A stretch of 64,000 nt of DNA. Origin: Panicum virgatum. Taxonomy: Eukaryota > Streptophyta > Magnoliopsida > Poales > Poaceae. The translations under genes were made by a program, and so were the position numbers. Of the stretch, positions 22,926 to 33,950 are shown one piece after another. How positions within the stretch are numbered: the stretch's first letter is position 1; every line of letters begins with the position of its first letter. The notes beneath the pieces were generated by a model. It made no database searches and was not told the DNA's origin. It was given only the letters and a program-made list of their open reading frames with translations. The stretch covers positions 2,648,531-2,712,530 of the forward strand of contig NC_053136.1 in assembly GCF_016808335.1 (NCBI RefSeq), read 5' to 3'.

Positions 22926-22938
22926 CCTCGGGGGCTAC
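22926..22938 (+). other. Polypurine tract of gypsy element 1
   Basis: CCTCGGGGGCTAC immediately precedes the 3' LTR. Near-identical copies lie at 16188 and 21627. Confidence 0.65.
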
Positions 22939-24359
22939 TGTCGGGTGCCACAATTAGGGACACCCTAATTGAGGTACTAAAACCACTTTCAAAAACACAA
23001 ACATATGTTAAGGCAACTGGGCCCACGAAGGCCCACGGCCTATTTCTCCCTCAGAGGAAAGGAAAGGACTCAAAGAAGTCCAGCATGTGGCCCAGCCACA
23101 TCCCCCTCGGGCAGGTGGCCAATCTCCGCCTCGCTCGAGGGCCCCTCTCAGGCCCACCGAACAAACTCCGCCCCGCTCGAGGGTAGCGGATCTACCCTCG
23201 GGCGGGTCACTCATCTCCGCCTCGCTCGAGGGCTCCCCTCGGGACCCTCGACCGCGCAATCGCGTTTCCGCCTCGCTCGAGGACAGCGGACCTGCCCTCG
23301 AGCGGGTGGCCAATCTCCGCCTCGCTCGAGGCCATCTCTCGGCACAAGGGACAAATGGCCCCGCCGCCCAACCGACCGCCGTACAAAGGCATTAAAGGCC
23401 AGCTACTCCGCCACGGCTCAAAGGACGGGCGGCGTCAGACTGCCACTCCCGCAGTGGATGTGACCGGCGTCCCGTCCACTGACCCCAGTCACCGCTCTGC
23501 CACCCCAGCCGCTGTAGCAGCCCTGTGGAGCATTCAACGCGGTACAAGACAAGTTGGCGCCGCCCCCGTTACTGTCACGCCGACATCAACCATTCGAACA
23601 CACCTCCCCCTGGGGAAGGGGTCTGGCGATGTCACGTGCCCTTCCGGGAGGGGCACTCTGCATGCGTGGGCAGGGCCCCGGACCTCTCTCTTGTGGGGTC
23701 CGGGACTTCCACGCGCCCCCGGACCTTCTAGTGCGCACGCTCGCACCCCGACCAGGGGGTCCGGGACCGTCCCACGCCATTACTACCGCTGGGACTCTGC
23801 GGGACGACGGGCACAATCTTCGCAGGGCCAAGGACGGAGCCCAGGACGACAGTGACGCGCGCCGCCTTCCCACAGTACACTTTCTACAGTGTTCGACCAC
23901 TATACCCGCAATTCGGGGGAAAACGACGACTTCCGCGCCCCTACACTCCTGTACGCCGCCCCTCCTTACAACTATAAAAGGAGAGGGTGGGCTTCCTTTT
24001 GCGCAGGCTGATCGACTCTCTCCAATCAAAGGTTGGAAGTAAGTTCTCTGAACTCCCCCTCAGAGGACTCTCAGCACGACTGAGCACTCATCTCAACCAA
24101 CTCCACCTCTAGCAGAGACTTGGGAGCTTCTCTCCCTCTCTCGCCTCGCTTGTATCCCCTACTACGAGCACTTCGGGTGCAAGATAATACAGTGCCCTCG
24201 CACACCCCCTTTGCTGGACGTACGGCCCCGCGGCCGGAACCAGGATAAAACCGTGCGTTACTGTGATTGCCTCTTGCATCATCATCTGGGACGAGGAAAC
24301 ACGCAGCATTTACTAATTTACTAGTTGAGATTCAGGCCCCACGGGTCGGAACGCCGATA
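22939..24359 (+). repeat. 3' LTR of gypsy element 1
   Basis: 1421 bp. It carries an 8-bp tandem duplication (TTTACTAA, near 24310) absent from the 5' LTR, and ends TA instead of CA. TSD CTGCT follows. Confidence 0.95.
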
Positions 24360-24364
24360 CTGCT

Positions 24365-24787
24365 GCAACTGCAATCCGACGGAAACAACGGAAACAAGGA
24401 CTACCCAGTCAGTGGCGCAACATCAAACTCATTCCTAGTCTCCTAAAGGACGCAAAACCTAAGGAAACATGGCATCATTGATCCATTTCGGATATATTGC
24501 TATTGCTGTTGCTAGCAAGGCCTAACCAAAAATGCTATCTGCAAAACCAGAGAATAGAAGGGGATGCAGTGTAGAACGCACACGGATTGCAAGATGCAAA
24601 CCTGAAGATTTTTACCTTCTGAAACCCCAAGCAGGTGAAGTGACCTTACACCTGGACCGAGTCCAGAACTTCTCAAGAGAGAGGGGGAAAAAAAACCATG
24701 CTAACATGTACACCACTGAACACGCTTACCATCTAGTTACTGTGTATATTGCTTGTCCAGTGCGCTTTGACGTACATAGGATTCTTG
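24365..24787. other. Probable 3' UTR and downstream region of the RING gene
   Basis: AT-rich, no open frame. The gypsy element lies 424 bp beyond the stop codon, in or just after the 3' UTR. Confidence 0.5.
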
Positions 24788-26840
24788 TCAGGACATGTTG
24801 ATCTCGACGCTGCCGCTCTTGGGGAACCGGCACACGGGGCACACATCGGAGACCCTCTCGCAATCTACGCACAGGCAGAGGTGGCGGCATGGCATCACCA
24901 GCACCGACGCCTCCTTCCCGCGGCACCACCTGCAGGCCCCCAGCCCGACAGTTGCCTTCGTGCTCCGGTCTCCGAGGAGGCTGGACTGAAAGAAGCCCCC
25001 GGGTGCTCCAGCGTTGAGGTTCTGGCTGGAGGCTGCGTTATCCTCCTCGCTGTCGCCAGAGCCTTCCCTTGTCAGGTTGGTGTTTTGTGCCACCACTTCC
25101 ATCAGCCTGCTCTTGAGGCTGTTGGCAACCGACTGGTTGTACAGAGCAGCTGACTGCCACGACTGGACTTCCAGGGCGACTTGCCTTATCTGCTCATTGA
25201 GTTCCTTACTCTTCCTGTTCATGGCCTCCGCCTCCAGTTCCTTCTCCCTCAGCTTCTTTCCTACTGCTCGTTCGAGATTTGCCAGGAAAGATATCATCCG
25301 CCGCTGGTTCACCTCCTTCATCTGCTTGCCGATTTGCTCAGCCTGTGGGGGAAAAGGAGACACAAAGTGAGAGTGTGTTACCAGCAGAGATCAGTTGATC
25401 CAAACACAATCAGAAATGTTAATGGTTCAAAAGCCAAGTTACTCTGAACAGTTAGAAGTAAGTGATATATCACATTAGACTTTAACATAGAGAGACGAGC
25501 ATATAACAATGTATACCAATGCTCTACCTACAGCCTTCGCTGAAATTATAACAGGATATCTGGTTAGCTCAACCATTCCAACATGGAACTGCACAGACAG
25601 TGTTTCCATGACGGAATGACCAGGGAAAAAAATTGTTAAACAACTACTTGGTTCATTTTATCCTTACTGTCCCATAAACAGTTAAACACCACATCTAGGA
25701 TTTGAATACGAATGAAATTGCATTGAATATTACCTGAAATTTTAAGTAATAGCTAATCTCTTTGTTTTCTTTGTCGATTTCAGCCATAAGATCATCAACA
25801 AGAGATGTCGTGGTAGGCAACGAGGACATGCTACCACTACCAGATGTGATAGACGAATTGTGCTCATCGTCCTCATAGGACAGCCTTAAACCAGTTGACA
25901 CAGCACTTGGGTTGCCAAAATGTGCCAATTGATCAGCATCCTGTTGATGATAGTTGTTCAAGGACATCTGAAGCTTCAGCTGCTTCTCATTCCCTGTATC
26001 AATGTTTGTGTTCCTTGCTTGGTTCATAACAGAAAAGTGGTTGTTTCCGATGTAATTAATATAGCCAGAAGGACCAACCGCCGGGACTGCATTGACAAAA
26101 AAAACAAAGGTAAATGAATTTTTGTTTCAGTCAGGAAAAAATGAACGGAAGTTAATTGACATGGTAGGAAGACATAGTTCAGTTATCCAGTTTCATTGGA
26201 GCTATAGATGGTAATGTGTGGGTCTATGCTAAAGCAAGATAGCGCCACAATGAAAATGATGACTACAAGCAAGCAGGGGGTGTTTTATTGTTAAAGTTGT
26301 CAAAATGGCTCTCATCAACACTTGTGTGAGATGAAATCGTACTTGCATTACAGACATTACTAGATGGTACTGATATAACTGAATGAAAAGTGGGTATGAT
26401 GGAAAATAGTGCTTGCAAATGTTGATGGCCCAAGCATTCTTGTAACAAACTTTTTAAGGAACTGTAGAACTAGTGCACCAACATTGGCTCCATCCAGGCA
26501 AATACAAGTTACCCACAAATTTGTTCTGGTCCTAGCCACAACCCAAATTAAATCATCATAGCCTCTGCTAACAAATCTGCTAGTAAAGAAATGGCTCATA
26601 GCCTCCACTATCAAATCTGCTAGTAAATAGATATGGTTCGACTCGGGAAAAATCACGCAACGACGAGTAAGCAGACGCGTTATCCATCTTACCCGCGGGG
26701 CTTCCGAACAGCTGCAGCTGCAGCGGCGCGGACTTGGCATTAAACAAGAACTGGTTCTGGCTCTGAATCGGATCCTCCATGGCGCCAGAGGGGTGCGAAG
26801 CGCCCAGGTGGCCACCCATCCGGAACGCCTCCCCGTCCAT
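24788..26840 (-). CDS. BOI/SBP1-like RING-type E3 ubiquitin ligase
   Basis: Transfers ubiquitin; relatives (Arabidopsis BOI and BRG proteins, S-RNase-binding protein 1) act in stress and cell-death control. Coding exons are 26693-26840, 25734-26086 and 24788-25342; they join in phase to 351 residues, the usual size. The N-terminus MDGEAFRMGG leads to QNQFLFNAKSAPLQLQLFG. The middle exon is Ser-rich with LVDDLMAEIDKENKEISYYLKFQ. The last exon has the coiled coil before the RING, then a C-terminal RING of the BOI type (CRWC, MPCRHLCLCVDC, CPVC) ending SGSVEINMS. Introns are GT-AG. The start is placed at 26840 because an AG acceptor lies just upstream (TCGTCGCAG), suggesting a 5' UTR intron. An in-frame ATG at 26906 is possible. 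Confidence 0.9.
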
Positions 26841-27406
26841 TCCGCTCCTCTCCTGCGACGAACGAACGTGCTGTGGATGTAAATCGCAGAAATCCCAAAC
26901 CTCCAATCGCCACGCACGCAGGTACCGAGGCAGGCAGCCACGGATTTATTGTCACAACAACCAAAAAAAATCTCCCCGTACCAGGAGGAGGCCGCGGCAG
27001 ATTATCCCCCGAGACGCCGCCGCCGCCCTCGGATCGGGGGCGAATCCGCGCCGCTCAAGTGGAACCGAACCCGCGCCGATCCGATCGCGACGATCTGATC
27101 GAAGAACGCGCGCAAGAAAAAAAAAATATGAGGAGCCGCGAATCCGCAATGCGATTTGGGGGCCGCCGCGGGCGGAGGCGGCGGGATTGGGTCGGGGGAG
27201 ACGGGAAGGAGCCGACGCACCGGAGCGGATTCGCCGCCGCCGCCGCCGATGTGCCCGGTGCCGGCGCGGGGCGGATGGGATGGGGGATTTGGATTGGGGA
27301 CTCCGCCGCCGCGGCGCGCGCGCGCGCGAGAGAGAGAGGGAGGGAGGGAGCGTTGGGAATTCCGTGATTTATTGCCTGTTTTTAATTGCGGCGAGCGCAA
27401 GCAAAA
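26841..27406. other. Leader and promoter region of the RING gene
   Basis: GC-rich, with a (GC)n(GA)n microsatellite at 27317-27345 that reads CT-rich on the gene strand. It probably contains a noncoding first exon and 5' UTR intron. No clear TATA box. Confidence 0.5.
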
Positions 27407-27659
27407 GGCCTTGTTTGGAATGCGCTCATTTTCTAGCGCGCTAGGCCATGCTAGGTCGCGCTGGGCAGAAGCTTCTAGCAGAAGCATCAGATATTTGCTA
27501 TATGTACCTAAGCGGGGGGTGGGCGTGCGGCTCGGGTTGTCGGCTCGTGTACGCGAGGCCTTATGCGGGCGGGCCCAGTCTGCAGGACGCTAGGATTCTA
27601 GCACGAGATGTGTTTGGTTTGAGCTGTGGGATGGATCCAAGCATGAACCAAACAAGGCC
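27407..27659. mobile_element. MITE-like element of 253 bp
   Basis: Ends are the 12-bp inverted repeat GGCCTTGTTTGG / CCAAACAAGGCC, flanked by AAA on both sides. The size and end sequence fit grass PIF/Harbinger-like MITEs; superfamily not certain. Confidence 0.45.
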
Positions 27660-30600
27660 AAAGTTTAATGGGGGGCAGGGCGAGCCGGCGAGGAGTAGGG
27701 GTGAGGAGGAGCGCCCCTCTCCAAGCGGTTGCCACGCCCGCCCCCGAGCCACGTCACACCGGGCCCGCCGCAACGAATTTCTGTTTCGGCCGGTTGCTGG
27801 GCTGGCCCACTGCCAAAGAAACCGGGCCCCTTCGGCCCGGCGGGTCCGTCCACACGGGCTGTGCTTGATCTCCGGATGTATTTGGGCCCCGCGCTATCCG
27901 AGCTGCCTTCCTTTTTCTTTTTTTGAAAACTACCGAGCTGCTTTCCTCTCCATCGACGGAACGATCCATGTGAGCAGGAACTGGAAGATGCACGACTTTC
28001 CTGAGCTAGAGGTGAACAGGCAGTGAGCAAGGAACGCGTTTTTTTTTTTGCATGCGGCATCCGGCGCCATTGCAGCAGTAACAGAAGCAGGCAGCCGCCG
28101 GATGCAGGGCCGCCAGCGGTTTCACCGCGAGGCTCGCATTGCTTCCTTAATCCAAGCTGCAACCGCCTGGTCCGTCTCTTCAGGCTAGCCGAATTTCAGC
28201 AGAGGAACCGGGATGGGAAAGAGCAAGGGCGGTGCCGCGCGCCCTGGCATGTACAGCAGCTAGAGCTAGCACAGTACGTAGCTCGGTAGCTGTAGCTAGC
28301 TAGGGAAATACTAAACCAGAGCAGCCGGAAAAACGCCGCGAGAGAACGCGGTTCCCGTGTGGCTAGGTTGCCGGAGCACACGGAACTCGATCTGCATGCG
28401 CTGCGGGCCGGCGGAGGCGGCCGGGGCTCACGCGAAGCGCGCTGCGGCACGCGGCGACTGGCAGCGGCAGTAGGAGGGAGTGGACTGGTACTGCTAGTGT
28501 GGCGATGCCTATATTGCTATACGGCCGGGCAGCTTGCGGCGGACGCTAGCTAGCTCACAAGGTTGTGGTGACATGGTCATGGTGTGGCTCCCCTTGCTAG
28601 CTGCCCCCCACTAGCTCGGCCCTCTCATCCTCAACCGGCCGCCTGATGATATTGATATAGCTGCTTGCTACGAGGTTGTCGTCGTCGCCGTCATCGTCCC
28701 TAGCTCTCGATCGCCGTCGTCAAGGTTGGGCGCTTGTCACCTGACCGGACCATCACCACCGGTAACCATCAGTTCATCATCGTCTGTTTCGGTTCATTGA
28801 TTCGTGGATCCTCGTAGATCATCAGATGAACTCCTCAGGTTGATCAAGCTGCTTCCCTCCAACGGGCCGGGGGTCGTATTCTCGATCGACGACAGGGCAG
28901 CTGGTGGATCTCGTCGGGCGGCGCAACCAGAGGGAGGTTGGCGGGGGGTGATCAGTATGAAGTCCGAGATACTGCCTGCAGGTACGTCTGCGCATGCACT
29001 GCTCCTCCGATCCGTCCCCTTTTGCAGTTTCAATTATTTGACTGAAAAAATCGATGCGTGTGCTGTCTGTTCTCGATCAGTTCGGTTGGATCTTTGCAAT
29101 CTCCTGCGCTAGTATGTACGTGCTTGCGATCTTTATCGATCGTTTCAAGTTTCGGGGATTTGTGATTTGATTGCTGAGGCTCGCATGCATGCGGATTGTT
29201 AGTTTCCTTTTCTTTTTTTCCCCGGAATTTTCGAAGTGATGGTTAAACGTGTCATGGCCATTTCAAACCAGGTCGGTCAGGCCGGGTCAAGTAAAGGTCG
29301 TCATGGCTTGACCAGCCGGTTCGTTTCTGACTGATGAGTGATGACATACTGATGAGTGCTTAGTGGTTTGCCTGGTCGGGTAGTGGCGTTGTGCATGTAG
29401 CCTTTTTTAGGTAAAAAGAAAACTGCTTATATGCTGTGGCCGGGCTCAATCTCCATCAGGCTTTTCTTCCTTCATACGACGAGCCTAGCTAGCTGGTTTG
29501 AGGAGGCTTGCCATCCAGGCAATCAGGTAAAAGTAAGCCCACTAAGTTGACAGACCCCCTCACAGATGGGCCTGCGCGTGAGCCCAAGCTATCACTGCAA
29601 TTGGGCCTTTTTAGGGTATGGGATGAGTATTCGTTGCCAAAAACCTTAATTAAACCCTCAACGATGGTGTTAAGCACATGGTGACAAGAAAAAGCAGGCA
29701 GTAGTACCACGCGATAAAATACAGATAGCAATACAAGTGTATGGCTACTAACCTCCTCTGCAATTGTATTAACCACATGGTATCTACTTTAAAAGGTGAG
29801 GGTAAAAAAAACTGCCCTTGAGCCAGTAGCACCATGCATCTCGGTCGGACGAGGAAAAAGATGACTGCGCGCAGTGGGTGGCACCGTGGCAGGCAGCTAG
29901 GCAGCGTCGACGCTCGCCGTGTCCCGCACCGCACGCGGCTGCGGCCAAGCAACGGCGTTGGACGGTGGGAGTACAGCATGCATGGCAGACACGTCGGATG
30001 TCACGTTGTAAAGGTGGATGGCCGTGGCGCCGCTGCTAATTAACGTGGATGACACGTCAAGCGAGAGAGAGTGTGAAGTGTGAATGCGCGCGCGAGCTCT
30101 ATGCCCACCCCATCTTGCAGCAGCTGATGATGCTACCTTTTTCCGGTACGTCTTGCATTGGTCGAAACTTGCTTGGAGTAATAATACTAGCCGCGAGGTC
30201 GCCAAAAGGGCCCGATTATTACGACCTGAATGATCCCGTACGGATCGGAAATTGTTGGGGTGGGGGGGGGGGGCACGGATGATACGACTGTAGCTGATTA
30301 CGAGGCAAAAGCAACGCAGCACTACTGGAGCAGTCTCTTTTTAGTCGTATAGTCTAGTCTAGCGCCCCATCCCATATGGTCATTCGGATGTGCTCTGATT
30401 CCCAGAGATTCATCCGGCCCGTGGAGTGAATGGTATCTACGTACGACCCCGCTAGGCAACGTGTGCTACCTTACAAACGAGTTGAAAGCCCAAGGTACTC
30501 ACTCAAAACAGTCAGCCACCAGGGGAAGAATACACACTGAACAACAACAAAGATAGAGAGAATATATACTTTTTTTGGTTGACGTAAAAAGAGAATAGTA

Positions 30601-31028
30601 TATACATACTATATACTGGTCGCAAGTGGGAAGGACAAGGTCACGCTCAACAAAGACTTTGAAAAGAACAATTTCAGAAGTTTTTTCAAATAGCCTCCCA
30701 TGACCCTCAGCCGGCTGCTACTGGATCAAAGCTCTAGATTGCAAAAGACGCCGGCTAACAAGAGATGAGATCGCAACTTCAGACAACTTAATGTGGTGGT
30801 GCTGCCTGGCTCGCTCGCTGCACCGTCTCCCACGCACGCGCACCCAGACCGTGCCCGACGCGCGCGCACCCACAGCAGTGCCGGTGCAGCACGCGTCTTT
30901 CTTTGCGAAGCTTGCATTGGTCCAGTTTTTCGTTCCTCCTTTGCTCCATGCGCTTGGGGCCTTGGGCTTGGGCACGCACGGCAGTCGCGTGGATAGCCGC
31001 GTTTTGTCTCTTCCGAGCGCGGAGAATC
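27660..31028. other. Intergenic, no supported gene
   Basis: Short open frames only. Poly-G tract near 30256. A frame at 28804-29112 ends at a plausible donor (CTGCAG|GTACGT) but matches nothing I know. Confidence 0.5.
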
Positions 31029-31115
31029 TCTTTTTTCTTTTGAATAATGGGCAGGAGGGCTGCCGAATCATATTAGAGAGAGAGGAGAATGCACAGTTTT
31101 ACAAAAAGTCTATTA
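31029..31115 (-). mobile_element. Possible LINE 3' end fragment
   Basis: Read on the minus strand, it has the ATATGATTCGGCAG...TCCTGCCC followed by A-rich tail that I associate with grass LINE 3' ends. No TSD identified. Confidence 0.35.
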
Positions 31116-31643
31116 CTCCCTCCGTATCAATATTAGAGGTCGTTCTGCGCGTTGCATGCCAGAGCAGAATAGAAGTCGTTCTGCGCGCTCGTGGGGAGTT
31201 TGGACGTCTTTTCCCCTCCTTAATTGCGCCGCGCCGTAACTGCCCCGTCGCACGCCTCGCGTCGTAACTGGCCGTATCTTCCTCGCATCGCCTCGTAACT
31301 GCCCCCGTCTCACGCGCTGAGTAAATAACGCTGCATGCTGGCTTCCTTCATTGCCTCGCCTTCATTCCTTCATCGCCTCGCCGCTCCGTGCACATGGACG
31401 CCGCGCTTGGCTCCGTGCAGATGGACGCCGCAGAGGACCTTCCTCTCGCGTCGGACCTCGCGCCAGACTTCGTCGCCGCGTCGCTAGTGCAAGGCTCCTT
31501 TGTGCCGGCGTCTCGCTCGTCCCGGAGTCAAGCTCGTGCCGGACTTCTTTGCGCCGCGCGCCCAGGCAAAAAAAAAAAAGTACCCAGCGTCCGCGTGCGC
31601 GACGCCATGCATGCAAGCCCATGCAAAACTGAAACAGACCAGC

Positions 31644-31724
31644 AAAAAATGTGTGCTGCGGGAGTTCGAACCCGCACCGTATTGGCCCCAGCGCCAGACT
31701 CGATGTGCTAACCAGTCGACCATT
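31644..31724 (-). ncRNA. tRNA-like Pol III unit (A box, B box, T-run)
   Basis: On the minus strand an A-box-like TGGTCGACTGGTTAGC is followed about 50 nt later by a B box GGGTTCGAACTCC, and then TTTTTT (31644-31649). The T-arm has one extra base and the acceptor strands do not pair, so this is not a working tRNA. It fits a tRNA-derived SINE head or tRNA pseudogene. Confidence 0.45.
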
Positions 31725-32227
31725 CGTGTGTAATCATATGAAACATAGCCCCAGATTTATTTAATAAGAGTAGAAAGGGAAAACTTACCCCTACTTAATC
31801 ACTCGTTGGGCTACTTAATCACCAGTATGAAACATAGCCCATGCATAAATAACTTAAGCGCGCGGAGAATCTCTAGGGAGACGCCATGGCAGCTGCCACA
31901 TGTGCCACGCATCCATGCATGCCATTGCCAGCTCGGACAATCCTCTCTCTCTCTACTTTTCGAAACAATCCTCTCTCTCGCCGAATCCCGGCTGGATGGA
32001 AGGAAATGCCGAAATGGAATGCAGTGGAGTGCGGTGCAGCTTCTCTCCCTGTTCATTCATCGATCGGCTCGCCTCCCTCGTGCCCGTGCTCCCTCCCCTA
32101 CCTTTTTCAACAACGGGGCAAGAGAAGGCTTCCAAGTACAGTGCTGTCACTTTCTCGGGCTTCGTCAACCCCCCTCGCGCAGTCGCGCTCCAAAGTGGCA
32201 GTACTCTGAATTTTTTTTAAAAAAGAT
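31725..32227. other. Intergenic, nothing recognised
   Basis: No gene or clear repeat. Confidence 0.5.
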
Positions 32228-32491
32228 GAAGGTATGCATGTAGTACTAAACGAAGTTTATTTATAAAATTTTATAGATAGATGTAACTTTTCGAGATGAA
32301 TCTAATGAGTCAAGTTCCATCATAATTGACTATAGTGATGCTACAATAACCGACCATAATCATTCTCTAATCATGCGGTCAAATGACTTATTAGCCTATA
32401 GTATCATAATTATGGAAATTATTTTATAATTAAAATTTATTTAATACCTCTAATTAGTGGTTAAAAGAGCCACCCCTAACCAAACAAGGCC
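32228..32491. mobile_element. MITE remnant, 5' end missing
   Basis: Shares the subterminal phrase GTACTAAA(C/T)GAAGT(T/C)TATTT and GA(T/C)GAATCTAATGA with the element at 39859, and ends CCAAACAAGGCC. The left terminal repeat is not found. Confidence 0.45.
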
Positions 32492-32566
32492 TGTACCTCA
32501 CGGCGGACGAACTGCAACCGCAGGCCAGGCCGCTGCGACCTGCGAAATTTGGGATGCATCATCTTT

Positions 32567-32898
32567 AGAAAATTTCACGTATACCATTGAAAAATGTAAT
32601 TTATCTCTTATATGTCATTAAAAATTAGAACATCACTTCAATATTTTGTTTTAATTTTCCATCCTCTCTATGTCATTACCGTCAAAAACTCAGTGACGAC
32701 AATGTCATATAGGGGATGTAAAAATTAAAAATGATGGCACATAAGGGATGAAAAAATGTCCATCCATTAGTGTTTTTTGATAGCAATGGCATAAAGGGGA
32801 TAAAAATTTAAAACAATAATATTGAGGGGATGTGCTAATTTTTAATGACACAAATAAAATGAGTTACATTTTTCGGTGGCATACATAGAATTTTCTCT
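32567..32898. mobile_element. Foldback MITE, 332 bp, 9-bp TSD (Mutator-like)
   Basis: Its arms are complementary over more than 100 bases (AGAAAATTTCACGTATACC against AGAGAAAATTCTATGTATGCC on the other strand). ATCATCTTT flanks it at 32558-32566 and 32899-32907. A 9-bp duplication is the Mutator size. Confidence 0.7.
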
Positions 32899-32907
32899 AT
32901 CATCTTT

Positions 32908-33102
32908 GGCGCTGAGGAATATAGGATGGCATCGATCATGGGTTGCCGGCAAGTCGCGAGCCCGTATCATGCAACTTTTTGCACTGTATTTACTGATGAA
33001 CGATCGCCATAGTAATCTAAGCGAGCAGTCTCTTCTTTTGTCACCGAGGTAAAAACTAGCATACATTTTGACCCATGATGCCGCTGTTTATCGAGTCTGT
33101 GC
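32908..33102. other. Intergenic
   Basis: Nothing recognised. Confidence 0.4.
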
Positions 33103-33950
33103 TCGGGATGGGGATCGGATCAAGGGCAATCGATGCGCATTTCGTCTGAAACGGAGGGCCGTGATTATAGTGATCGAAAGCAGCCAGGATCCATCTAGAA
33201 AGACGGTAACAGGGGATTATACTACTCCCTTGTCCTAGTAATAATATTTCTCAGCTTTCCTCGACCATCAGAGCAAGGTTAATAATTCAACCAACTGTTG
33301 GCTATAAGGATTCTTATAGCTCACCTCTCAGCCAACTAGTATAGTAGTTTAGTCCTTCATTATTAATATAAGGTCCACATGTCTCTCTCACAAATTTTCT
33401 TGGTTCTTGTGCCTAAACTGGCTGCAAGCTTGCAACCCACCTCTCCTCTCTCTCCTCTTCTCTCTCCTTCACCTTAGTATTTAGTTTTCTTGCAGCCTCT
33501 TATAATAATTGCTCTCAGAATAGTGACCTGTCTCAAGGGAAGGGTAGGCGGTGGCTTTCCCGTGACTCCCCGGCAAACCAAATGAAGGATGATCGCGTTG
33601 CACGACGCTAGATCCTCCTCTCTCTCTCTCTCTACACACACACAGTAATGTGTGCACTAGTAAGTGCGTGGTCGGGATGGGGGATCGTATGAGGTAATCA
33701 CGTTTTCGCCGCCAAACGCCCGATCAAGGGTGGTGCTTATAGCGATCAAAAGCATGATAGATATGATCCTCCTAGAAAGGCGGGAGACGGTACTAGTACT
33801 CCGTAGTTTATCCTAACATTCCCAGCTTTGCTTGCTTGACCATCAGGACAGAGGCATGTCTGTGTGTGTGTGTGTCTGCCGTGGCTCCTCGTCAGACAAA
33901 TGAAAGGATACATATGTAATCGCATTTCAGAAGGCTAGATCCATCCATCC
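33103..33950 (+). repeat. Diverged tandem duplication, two units
   Basis: Unit A (33103-33615) and unit B (33671-33950) share ordered blocks: CGGGATGGGG, GATCAAGG, ATAG(T/C)GATC(G/A)AAAGCA, CTAGAAAG(A/G)CGG, CAGCTTT, GACCATCA, and GCTAGATCC near the end. Unit A is longer because of a MITE at 33271-33514. CT and AC microsatellites lie between the units. Confidence 0.7.
33271..33514. mobile_element. MITE of 244 bp in unit A, TSD TCA
   Basis: Terminal inverted repeat GAGCAA...TTGCTC, with an AATAAT block near each end. Flanked by TCA (33268-33270, 33515-33517). Unit B has the uninterrupted sequence GACCATCAGGACAG at the same point. Confidence 0.65.

Larger units (their letters stand above)
8066..24359 (+). 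mobile_element. Complete 16.3-kb Ty3/gypsy retrotransposon with antisense genes
   Basis: LTRs at 8066-9478 and 22939-24359 with TSD CTGCT on both sides (8061-8065, 24360-24364). Internal order is leader, Gag, protease, RT, RNase H, a second archaeal-like RNase H, integrase, then about 6.9 kb without sense genes but with two antisense genes. The dual RNase H, large size and extra genes between pol and the 3' LTR are features of the Tat lineage (family knowledge; assignment inferred). The LTRs are about 99.7 percent alike apart from an 8-bp duplication, so the insertion is recent. Confidence 0.95.

Noticed and set aside
28804..29112. Possible first exon ending at a donor site
   Set aside because: No second exon, no promoter and no recognisable protein.
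31123..31140. CTCCCTCCGT, the usual Stowaway MITE end
   Set aside because: Only one end is visible, and no matching inverted copy flanked by TA was found nearby.
31651..31729. A functional tRNA gene
   Set aside because: The acceptor stem does not pair and the T-arm has an extra base.
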